Shown here: positions 57,069 to 64,000 of the stretch, one piece after another
Layout: every line of letters begins with the position of its first letter
Numbering within the stretch: the first letter of the stretch is position 1
DNA from: Methylobacter sp.
GTDB lineage: Bacteria; Pseudomonadota; Gammaproteobacteria; Methylococcales; Methylomonadaceae
Direction: 5' to 3'
Length of the DNA: 64,000 bases
NCBI GenBank assembly: GCA_004299305.1
Contig: SCPZ01000099.1
Coordinates: forward strand, 22,455-86,454
Position numbers and translations under genes: made by a program
The notes under the pieces: generated by a model
What the model was told of the DNA's origin: nothing
Seen by the model: the letters and a program-made list of their open reading frames with translations, nothing else
Database searches by the model: none

Positions 57069-58568
57069 ATGAGCCGTATACAAGAAAATAGATCGGGTTT
57101 CTTTTGCTTCTTAGTTCTTTGTTTTGCTTTAGTCCCCGCTGTTAATGCCAAAACTAACGATGACGAGCATATTCGTGAAATTGTTGCCAGCCTACTGAAG
57201 GAAAAAGACCGGAAAATCGAACAGCTTGAAGCGCGCATCAAGCAATTGGAGCAAGGGAATCAGGTAAAGCAGGTTGCTGTGGAAGAACCAGCCAGGCAAA
57301 CTAAAAACGCCGTGGCAGAGTCAGACACGCCCCAGCCCAAACCCGTTGTCGATGCCGCCGCAAAAACAGTCGCAAGCAGCGGTAACGATGCAACAGTTAG
57401 CGGCAAACTGAAGGATTTGACTAAAAAAGTCGATGAACTGAAAGCGACCGCAGAAGCGAATGGCTTAAATATCAGCGGCTTTTTCGATATCAACGCAAAA
57501 ACCGGCAATCCCACCGACCAAACCTTTAGTGTCGGTTCCGTAGAGCTGGATCTCGATTATGCTCACGACGAACATTTCGGCGCCAGCACGGCGCTGGTGC
57601 TGTGCGGCGATTCATCGGGAGCCGGTTCTGACGCGCCCGCCCATATCTACTGCGGCGGCAGCGGTCCGGGTGGTCTGGGCGGAGGTAGCGCCGGTTTTGC
57701 CGCTGCGTTGGTCGATTACCATTTATTCAGCGACCGCATTCCTCCCCGTGGACGTATTTTCAATAATCAGGGATTGCACATTCAGGTCGGTCGTTTCGAC
57801 TTACCGTTCGGCACCGATTACCAAAACTTCGCCAACAAAGACCGGGTAACTATTACCGCGCCGCTCACCACGTCCAGAATGCAGCTGGGTGGTTACAACG
57901 CCGATGGCCTGCGTTCATACGGTTCATGGAATATGTTCAACTATTCGGTATTCTGGACCGATGCGATATATGCCAATGATGGTCATGCCATCGGCGGTCG
58001 ATTGGGCATGTCGTTGGGACAAAACGCTTATACGGTTCACCATAACAAGCCGGACGCTATCCAGGAAGGTATCGAATTCGGAGTATCCCATCTTAGCGAA
58101 CTGAATGGCAGTAACAACATCAGGAACACCGTTTACGGCGCCGATTTGAGCATCGGCTACGGTATGTTGCGCTTGCAGAACGAATTAATGTTGTTACAAG
58201 CGCATCAAGACGATTTTCTGGATGCCGACGGCAACATCGCGCTCACTACGACCGACACCCCTTTTGGCAGAAGCCGTCAACTGGGCTATCACGCGACGTT
58301 GATAGCCGATTTGGAAAGATTCATCAACTACCCGCTACGAGCCTTTGCCCGCTATGGCCGTTGGCAGCCCTCGCAAAGACTGGGTTTGGATTTCGATCGC
58401 AGTACAGTGGCCGTCAACAATATATCGATGTTAAGTTTGGGACTTAATTATCAATTCAGCGAGCATTTGCGCATCAAGTTCGAATACAACGACTCATTGG
58501 GTACCGAAATAGCGGAGCGTTACTTCAGCAAAAAATTGGGCATAGCCCAACTAGTCATGTCTTTTTAA
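57069..58568 (+). CDS. Outer membrane porin-like beta-barrel protein
   Basis: 499 residues. Signal peptide (cleavage near AVNA-KTN), a coiled coil (EKDRKIEQLEARIKQLEQG) and a long Ala/Pro/Lys linker, then a barrel from about residue 140 with alternating strands (VGSVELDLDYAHDEHFG, LHIQVGRFDLPFG, FEYNDSLGTEIAERYF). It ends in Phe, the outer-membrane signature. An extracellular loop is Gly/Ser-rich with two Cys. It stands one base before the tetrahaem cytochrome gene and is probably its partner. No exact family recognised. Confidence 0.8.
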   Translation: MSRIQENRSGFFCFLVLCFALVPAVNAKTNDDEHIREIVASLLKEKDRKIEQLEARIKQLEQGNQVKQVAVEEPARQTKNAVAESDTPQPKPVVDAAAKTVASSGNDATVSGKLKDLTKKVDELKATAEANGLNISGFFDINAKTGNPTDQTFSVGSVELDLDYAHDEHFGASTALVLCGDSSGAGSDAPAHIYCGGSGPGGLGGGSAGFAAALVDYHLFSDRIPPRGRIFNNQGLHIQVGRFDLPFGTDYQNFANKDRVTITAPLTTSRMQLGGYNADGLRSYGSWNMFNYSVFWTDAIYANDGHAIGGRLGMSLGQNAYTVHHNKPDAIQEGIEFGVSHLSELNGSNNIRNTVYGADLSIGYGMLRLQNELMLLQAHQDDFLDADGNIALTTTDTPFGRSRQLGYHATLIADLERFINYPLRAFARYGRWQPSQRLGLDFDRSTVAVNNISMLSLGLNYQFSEHLRIKFEYNDSLGTEIAERYFSKKLGIAQLVMSF

Positions 58569-58569
58569 T

Positions 58570-59082
58570 ATGAACAAACTTCTTAGATTTTTATTATCCG
58601 TCGGCAGCGGCTTAATGCTGTCGTTTATGCTGACCGCGCAAGCCGCCGATAACCCACATGTGGTATCCAAACAAGACGGTCCAGCCACCTGTGTTATCTG
58701 CCACAGCGACATACCGAAATTAAAGGACGACAATATCCTGATAAGCAAAAATCTGCCGGTTGATCTGAGCCGCTTCAGCCAAAATGGCGTGACCATGTGT
58801 TCATCCTGTCACGATCCCAATGTGGTTCATAAAGTCGGTGTGAATGTCGACTTTCCGGTACCGGCAGACTTACCCTTAAACCAAGATAACGAGATCATCT
58901 GTTTGACTTGCCACTACACCCATGGCAGTCTGGATAGCGATAAGCCGCAGGCCAGTTGCAGCATGATGGATAGAATGCTGAATGCCGAACGCTTGCATAA
59001 AAGCTTTTTACTTCGCCGAAACAATAGTGACGGCGAACTGTGTTTAATCTGTCACAATCCCAATCAAGGTACGAAGCAATGA
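58570..59082 (+). CDS. Tetrahaem c-type cytochrome, periplasmic
   Basis: 170 residues with a signal peptide (MNKLLRFLLSVGSGLMLSFM, cleavage near AQA-ADN) and four haem-binding CxxCH motifs: CVICH (41), CSSCH (77), CLTCH (111), CLICH (158). Extra histidines (HKVG, HYTHG) may be distal ligands. Resembles the doubled-CXXCH family. Electron carrier between the inner membrane and periplasm or outer membrane. The porin-like gene upstream and the HAMP gene overlapping downstream (ATGA) suggest a three-gene unit. Confidence 0.9.
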   Translation: MNKLLRFLLSVGSGLMLSFMLTAQAADNPHVVSKQDGPATCVICHSDIPKLKDDNILISKNLPVDLSRFSQNGVTMCSSCHDPNVVHKVGVNVDFPVPADLPLNQDNEIICLTCHYTHGSLDSDKPQASCSMMDRMLNAERLHKSFLLRRNNSDGELCLICHNPNQGTKQ

Positions 59083-59669
59083 ATAATAATTTGCTCAAAC
59101 GGCGTAGCGTTTTTATCAAAAAGGGTTTTCAGGGCCGCTTCATTCTCGGTATCTTAGCCATCATCCTGCTGTCCGGCCTGTGTTCTGCGCTGCTGATTTA
59201 TTGGATTACCGGCGATGAACTACGGGCTTGGTCACTATCGCCACATGCCAATATTGACAAAGCATCGGAACGACTGGGACTGTCGATTCTGATCGGCAAC
59301 GCGGTTTCGATTTTGGTGGCCGGAGCCGTTGCCGTGGTTGCTGTGTTGTATGCCTCGCACAAAATCGTTGGCCCCTTGCATAGATTTGAAACTCTATGCG
59401 AACAGGTGGGTAACGGTAATCTGGATGAACTTAACGCGTTAAGGGCAAACGATCAATTGCATGAATTAGCGCGAGCGTTTGACGATATGGTTGCCAAACT
59501 ACGCAGCCGCCGCGATCAGCAAGCTGGACTTCTAGTTGGCATTAACAACCACATCAGGGATTTAAAGAGCAGCGATAACCTGACAACAGAACAACTCAAT
59601 ATTCTTTCTGAGCTGGCTGAAGCGGTTGCGCAATTGAATAAACCTGATGACAAAGAGGGTAACTATTGA
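59079..59669 (+). CDS. HAMP domain membrane protein
   Basis: 196 residues from MNNNLLKRRS (start in ATGA overlap with the cytochrome gene). Two transmembrane helices (about 20-42 and 68-95) flank a short periplasmic loop, then HAMP (KIVGPLHRFETLCEQVGNGNL, ARAFDDMVAKLRS) and a short helical tail. No output domain such as a kinase or GGDEF. The combination with the cytochrome suggests a redox-linked signalling or anchoring protein. Function unknown. Confidence 0.8.
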   Translation: MNNNLLKRRSVFIKKGFQGRFILGILAIILLSGLCSALLIYWITGDELRAWSLSPHANIDKASERLGLSILIGNAVSILVAGAVAVVAVLYASHKIVGPLHRFETLCEQVGNGNLDELNALRANDQLHELARAFDDMVAKLRSRRDQQAGLLVGINNHIRDLKSSDNLTTEQLNILSELAEAVAQLNKPDDKEGNY

Positions 59670-59751
59670 GCTGCCACAGATACTGGCTCCAAATCTCTTT
59701 TAAGCTTGGGAACCAACGAAAATTTAAGGCAACTCGCAATAAATAAAATAC

Positions 59752-59909
59752 GTAACTTCAGCAGATAAAAAATAGCACACGGATGATGCGGATTAGACAG
59801 ATAATCACTGATAAAACTCTAAGTCATTAGAGTTGTTAAAAATCCGTTTAAATTCGTCCAATCAGTGTCATCCGTGTGCCATTATAAATTAGCCATGCTG
59901 AGTAGTTAA
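59752..59909. repeat. Dispersed palindromic element, copy D (MITE-like)
   Basis: Ends GTAACTTCAGCAG and GCTGAGTAGTTA, with CACACGGATGATGCGG / TCATCCGTGTGCC arms and AAACTCTAAGTC / ATTAGAGTTGTT centre. A diverged member of the family at 33109, 48263 and 56855. Confidence 0.8.
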
Positions 59910-60087
59910 GATTGTAGAATGTGGTGGTTTATTTTTGCGGGTTACCTAACGAGATTGATCAATTTATAAACCACAAAGAACACCAGGTTTACGATTTTTG
60001 TGAACTTGGTGTTCTTTGTGGTTTTATGCTTTAAACTGATATACAGCGTTTCAAACTCAGTTCCGTGCAAAATTTTTAAATTATTTG

Positions 60088-60228
60088 GTAACTACTCACC
60101 CTATGCTAATGCTGGCTCCTGTCATGTTCAAAGCCAGCTTTGAACTCCTATAGCACATTTTTCTGGAGTCCAAAGCTGGTTTTGGACAGTAAGAATCGGC
60201 TTTGCGGTTAAAAAGGGGGAGTAGTTAC
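60088..60228. repeat. MITE-like element with GTAACTACTC ends
   Basis: 141 bp with GTAACTACTCACCC at one end and GGGGGAGTAGTTAC at the other, holding CAAAGCCAGCTTTGAACT and AGTCCAAAGCTGGTTTTGGA. The inner part and left end also occur at 51860-51990. Terminal repeats resemble those of the other family. Confidence 0.8.
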
Positions 60229-60262
60229 ATTATTTGTTCCATTTCCAAAGAAAAAACACTTC

Positions 60263-63085
60263 ATGAAAATTAACATGCCGATCACCAATGTTGAACACGC
60301 TCTTACAGAGACTGATTCCATTGTTACCAAGACCGACCTGAAGGGGATCATTACTTATGCGGGTGATGATTTTATCCAAATCAGCGGGTTTACCAAGGAA
60401 GAGTTGATCGGTGCATCACATAACATAATACGCCATCCAGACATGCCGGTCGAAGCGTTCGAGGATTTGTGGAAATCGCTGAAAGCGGATCGCCCCTGGA
60501 CTGGGGTGGTCAAAAATCGCTGTAAAAACGGCGATTTTTACTGGGTGTTAGCCAACATCACACCTTATTATGAAAACGATCAGTTGGTCGGCTATATGTC
60601 GGAACGCAGTAAACCCAGCGCAAAACAAGTTGCAGAAGCTGTTGATGCCTACCGAAAGTTTCGTGAAGGTAAGGCGGATAATTTAAAAATCCAGGACGGG
60701 AAAATCGTTAAAAAAACCTTGTTCGGGAGATTTCCGTCATTAAAAAACATCAGCATTAAAGCCCGTCTATTGATGGTCATCGCTATCATGTCAGTCCTAC
60801 TGCTGGTTATCGGTGCTCTGGGAATTCTCGGCATGAGCAAGGACAGCGAGGGTTTACGCACCGTTCATAATCATCACATGCTGTCCTCTAATCGGATTTT
60901 CCAGGTTCAAAAGCTGCTGCTGACTAACCAGTTGCGTATTACCGCCTGTCTGTTCAATCCCACTCCCGAGTTGATCCAGAAAAATCTTGCCGAAGTGGGA
61001 CAAAACATCGCAACTATCAACGAGATCTGGGATGCGTATATTGCAAACTCTCTGGGTCCTGATGAAAAAAAGCTGGCGGATCAAGTTACAGTCGACAGGA
61101 ATCGTTTTGTAATGGAAGGCTTGCAGTCGGCTGTTTCGGCATTACGCAGCAATGATACCGCGCTTGCCAATAAGATTATCGAGGATAAGTTCGCCCCCCT
61201 TTACGAGCCGGTCGGCGAGGGGATTCAGAAATTATTGCAATTGCAGGTCGACGACACCTGGCAGGAATTAGAGGCAAGTCAGTCACGTTATTACAGCACC
61301 CGCGAAATCGCCGGCATCTTGATCGCCTTGGGTATTTTATTGGCGCTGTGCTTGAGTTTTTCCCTGCTGCGCTCCATCGTACCTCCGCTTAATACGGCTA
61401 TCAGTCATTTCCGTCAAATTGCCCAGGGTAATTATCATAATACAATTGAAATAAAAGGGAGGGACGAGGTTGGTAAGGTGATGGCGGCGCTTAAAGCTAT
61501 GCAGATCAAGCTGGGATTTGACATCGCAGACGCTAAACGTATTGCCGACGAATACCTGCGCATAAAAATTGCCTTGGATAATGTCAGTACCGGCGTGATG
61601 ATTGCCGACAATGAACGCAATATTATTTACGTTAATAAATCGGTAATTAATATGTTCGGCAAAGCCGAAGCCGACATTCGCAAGCAACTGCCGAATTTTT
61701 CTGCGGCAAATCTGATTGGAACCAATATTGATAATTTTCATAAGATTCCATCGCATCAGGCTAAGCTACTTGCCGAATCTACCGACAGCTTAAGCGCTAT
61801 CAGTCTCAACTGGGGTGACCGTTATATGGTGGTCACTGTCAATCCGGTTATTAGTTTTCAAAACAAGCGCATGGGCTCGGTGGCGGAGTGGTTGGATCGT
61901 ACTGCTGAGGTCATGGTGGAAAAAGAAGTGGCCGTTATTTTAGTTGCTGCGGTGATGGGCGACTTCACTCAACGTATAAACATGCAGGGCAAGGTAGGTT
62001 TTTATCGTGAGTTGAGTGAATCGATTAATCAGCTTATGCAAACCAGTGAGAGTGGTCTCAATGAAGCGGTGCGGGTATTCAATGCCTTGTCTCATGGGGA
62101 TTTGACCGAGAAAATTGTCAATTATTACTCCGGCACCTTTGGGCAACTCAAGGATGATGCCAATTCCACGGTGGATGATCTCAATGATATTATTGGCCAA
62201 ATTAAGCATGTCGCAGAGTCGATTCACAGTGCGGCTAAAGAAATCGCTCACGGCAACACGTCTTTGTCGCACCGAACCGAAGAACAAGCGGCCAGCTTGC
62301 AACAAACCACTGTCAGTATGCAAAAACTGACCTCGACGGTGCAACAAAATACCGAAAATGCCAAACATGCCAGTACGCTTGCTGTTAGCGCCTCGGATAC
62401 TGCCGGTAAGGGGGTCGCAGTAATCAACCAAGTAGTGAAAATGATGGAAGGAATTAATGAATCATCACGCAAGATTGTCGAGATTATTTCAGTCATAGAC
62501 AGCATTGCCTTCCAGACCAATATTCTTGCGCTCAATGCCGCAGTAGAAGCGGCTCGTGCCGGGGAACAGGGACGAGGCTTTGCGGTGGTGGCTGGTGAAG
62601 TGCGTAATCTCGCACAACGTGCCGCCGCCGCCGCTGGAGAAATCAAAAACCTGATTGGCGATTCGGTTGAGAAGGTTGAGGACGGCAGTAAACTGGTTAC
62701 GCAGGCCGGTTTAACCATGGAAGACATTGTTAACTCCATTCATGGCGTTACGACCATCATGACCGAAATCAGCGCAGCTTCTGTTGAGCAGTCTTCCGGG
62801 ATTGAACAAGTGAATATGGCTATATGCCAGATGGACGATGTAACCCAGCAAAATGCCGGCTTGGTAGAACAAGCCTCAGCCGCAGCAGAATCGCTGGAAG
62901 AGCAGACGCAACAGCTGACGCTAAGGGTGACGCATTTTAAAATGGCTGGCGATACGGATGTTGTGGATAGTTCTTTTTCTATAGTGCCGACTAAGAAGGT
63001 AAAAAATACGGCTCATATTTCAGTCGGGCATGTAGTCAAACTGGATCCACAGTCTTCTGATAGCGGCGGTTGGGAGGAATTTTAA
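60263..63085 (+). CDS. PAS-containing methyl-accepting chemotaxis protein
   Basis: 940-residue paralogue of the receptor at 18215 with the same order: Aer-like PAS (about 15-125, [18 protein letters not shown]), TM helix near 170-190, four-helix sensor, second TM, HAMP, inner PAS ([20 protein letters not shown]) and signalling hairpin ([20 protein letters not shown]). Unlike the paralogue it has an extension ending GGWEEF, which fits the xWxxF CheR-docking pentapeptide of major receptors. Probably an energy or redox taxis receptor. Confidence 0.94.
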   Translation: MKINMPITNVEHALTETDSIVTKTDLKGIITYAGDDFIQISGFTKEELIGASHNIIRHPDMPVEAFEDLWKSLKADRPWTGVVKNRCKNGDFYWVLANITPYYENDQLVGYMSERSKPSAKQVAEAVDAYRKFREGKADNLKIQDGKIVKKTLFGRFPSLKNISIKARLLMVIAIMSVLLLVIGALGILGMSKDSEGLRTVHNHHMLSSNRIFQVQKLLLTNQLRITACLFNPTPELIQKNLAEVGQNIATINEIWDAYIANSLGPDEKKLADQVTVDRNRFVMEGLQSAVSALRSNDTALANKIIEDKFAPLYEPVGEGIQKLLQLQVDDTWQELEASQSRYYSTREIAGILIALGILLALCLSFSLLRSIVPPLNTAISHFRQIAQGNYHNTIEIKGRDEVGKVMAALKAMQIKLGFDIADAKRIADEYLRIKIALDNVSTGVMIADNERNIIYVNKSVINMFGKAEADIRKQLPNFSAANLIGTNIDNFHKIPSHQAKLLAESTDSLSAISLNWGDRYMVVTVNPVISFQNKRMGSVAEWLDRTAEVMVEKEVAVILVAAVMGDFTQRINMQGKVGFYRELSESINQLMQTSESGLNEAVRVFNALSHGDLTEKIVNYYSGTFGQLKDDANSTVDDLNDIIGQIKHVAESIHSAAKEIAHGNTSLSHRTEEQAASLQQTTVSMQKLTSTVQQNTENAKHASTLAVSASDTAGKGVAVINQVVKMMEGINESSRKIVEIISVIDSIAFQTNILALNAAVEAARAGEQGRGFAVVAGEVRNLAQRAAAAAGEIKNLIGDSVEKVEDGSKLVTQAGLTMEDIVNSIHGVTTIMTEISAASVEQSSGIEQVNMAICQMDDVTQQNAGLVEQASAAAESLEEQTQQLTLRVTHFKMAGDTDVVDSSFSIVPTKKVKNTAHISVGHVVKLDPQSSDSGGWEEF

Positions 63086-63124
63086 TTCACCAAAGCGTTT
63101 TTTGCAGGCAATGAAGCCAAGATT

Positions 63125-63814
63125 ATGAATATTGACACAATCCAAATATGGCATGGCAATATCGACATCAAGGATGCCCATTATCAATACTACTGGCATA
63201 TTCTCAGTGCAGCCGAGCAAACACATGCCGAGAAAATAAAAAATGTTTTGTTACGCAAACGCTATGTAGAAGTGCATGGCCGTTTAAGAAACGTGCTGGC
63301 CCAAACCCTGAATGAACCTCCGGAAAAGATAAACATAAAAAAAGCCGAACATGGCAAACCTTATCTTGCCGACACGCCGGATATAGTGTTCAGCCTGTCT
63401 CATTCGGCCAGCGCGGTTGTTATTGCGGTTGGCCGAAACTGTCGCTTGGGGGTGGATATAGAAGTCTGTAAATTTAGAGCCAGTTTGGCTATGCTGGTCG
63501 ATAAATGTTTTTCTGAGGAAGAGATCGAATACTGGAATAAGCTGACTGACACTCAAAAAACAACCGAATTTTACCGTTTTTGGACACGTAAAGAAGCCTT
63601 CGTCAAAGCTACAGGACGCGGCATCGCGCTAGGATTGAATCAATGTGTTATTAACCCTGAAAAACCGGTCGAGTTTTTACGAGTTCCTGTTACTTACGGA
63701 CAGGCTTCATTATGGCATGTGTTGGACATGGATTTGGGGCAGGGTACTTGCAGCGCGTTAGTGACGGATAAGGCTGTTGTTGAAGTTAAGCTCATGCATT
63801 TGAAGAGCGACTAA
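63125..63814 (+). CDS. 4'-phosphopantetheinyl transferase
   Basis: 229 residues of the Sfp/AcpT superfamily that moves phosphopantetheine from CoA to carrier proteins. The magnesium-binding LGVDIEVC and the RFWTRKEAFVKATGRG motif are present, as are HGKPYLAD and FSLSHSASAVVIAVG. Size suggests the Sfp type with two half-domains. No synthase is adjacent, so the carrier protein is not identified. Confidence 0.93.
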   Translation: MNIDTIQIWHGNIDIKDAHYQYYWHILSAAEQTHAEKIKNVLLRKRYVEVHGRLRNVLAQTLNEPPEKINIKKAEHGKPYLADTPDIVFSLSHSASAVVIAVGRNCRLGVDIEVCKFRASLAMLVDKCFSEEEIEYWNKLTDTQKTTEFYRFWTRKEAFVKATGRGIALGLNQCVINPEKPVEFLRVPVTYGQASLWHVLDMDLGQGTCSALVTDKAVVEVKLMHLKSD

Positions 63815-64000
63815 TTTACCAAAATAAGCATACACGAAAGAAATCGGTATAGCTGCGGATCAATGTGAAAAACGATGTTAAGGCGATTTCCTGCGAAAAA
63901 TATACCCACCTGACTGGTCTTTTTGTCCGTCTCCTGCGTTGTAAAAATGGTTGCATAGCTTGCTATGCGCCCATTTTTACGCCTTGCAGACGAACAAAAA
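63815..64000. repeat. End of window: large imperfect palindrome
   Basis: From about 63920 to the window end: TTTTTGTCCGTCT, GTAAAAATGGTTGCATAG, then CTATGCGCCCATTTTTAC, CAGACGAACAAAAA. An about 80-bp imperfect hairpin of the kind that is dispersed in genomes. It may run past the window. The preceding hundred bases show no gene. Confidence 0.7.

Larger units (their letters stand above)
59670..60262. other. Intergenic region with three repeats
   Basis: About 590 bases without a gene. Contains a MITE-like copy (59752-59909), an inverted repeat AACCACAAAGAACACC / GGTGTTCTTTGTGGTT (59969-60024), and a 141-bp element at 60088-60228. The PAS chemoreceptor gene starts 34 bases after the last. Confidence 0.7.

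Overview
This is a chromosomal window of a gammaproteobacterium. The evidence is a clpS-clpA cluster next to infA, the nudJ-mnmA-...-purB gene order known from E. coli and relatives, a homodimeric (AceE-type) pyruvate dehydrogenase, and an Mla-type transport operon. The moderate GC content, the many PAS/GGDEF/chemoreceptor proteins, a SmbP-like metal-binding protein and a multihaem cytochrome would fit an environmental aquatic or sediment bacterium. A Methylococcales methanotroph is my guess, but no methane-oxidation gene lies in the window. I see no rRNA, tRNA or CRISPR array.

Layout. 1-8 kb: infA convergent with clpS-clpA; then nudJ-mnmA, followed by three tightly overlapping genes (a small HEPN-like helical protein, a KGGVGR deviant-Walker ATPase and a second P-loop protein). 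These sit where hflD normally lies, before purB. 8-16 kb: purB, a secreted SmbP-like protein with a strong terminator, and the aceE-aceF-lpdA pyruvate dehydrogenase operon. 16-30 kb: a signalling and relic region with an M41-like peptidase, two FtsH-derived fragments (one with both Walker motifs lost, one fused to the first codons of a chemoreceptor), a PAS chemoreceptor, a GGDEF/EAL protein, an HTH-receiver fusion, a MASE3-like histidine kinase, and a CHASE-PAS kinase-receiver gene cut by an in-frame amber codon. 30-44 kb: rbgA, a YfbR-type nucleotidase, a DUF455 protein, a STAS-MlaE/MlaF/MlaD/lipoprotein operon, hsp20, a DnaJ-Sel1 protein, glgX and an amino acid permease.

44-60 kb is a complete chemotaxis locus. 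cheR-cheD-cheB point left. Pointing right are a short MCP-like protein, a CheY, a STAS protein, CheA, a DUF29 protein, an MCP, CheW and a second MCP. cheR has no ATG at its expected start: its N-terminal domain runs upstream to an ATC placed behind a good Shine-Dalgarno, and a partial duplicate of the same 5' region upstream does keep an ATG. 57-60 kb holds an outer-membrane porin-like protein, a tetrahaem c-type cytochrome and a HAMP membrane protein. 60-64 kb holds a second large PAS chemoreceptor and a phosphopantetheinyl transferase.

The window is rich in palindromic repeats. At least four related ~110-180 bp elements share an inner core, and three of them keep terminal inverted repeats like GTAACTATTCAGCG (MITE-like). 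There is also a separate 141-bp element, a long nested inverted repeat near 52 kb and a perfect 33-bp palindrome with a degenerate copy. Three repeats lie inside conserved genes (mnmA, rbgA and the 3' end of mlaF) without breaking the frame. The most interesting candidate for an undescribed system is the three-gene cassette between mnmA and purB.
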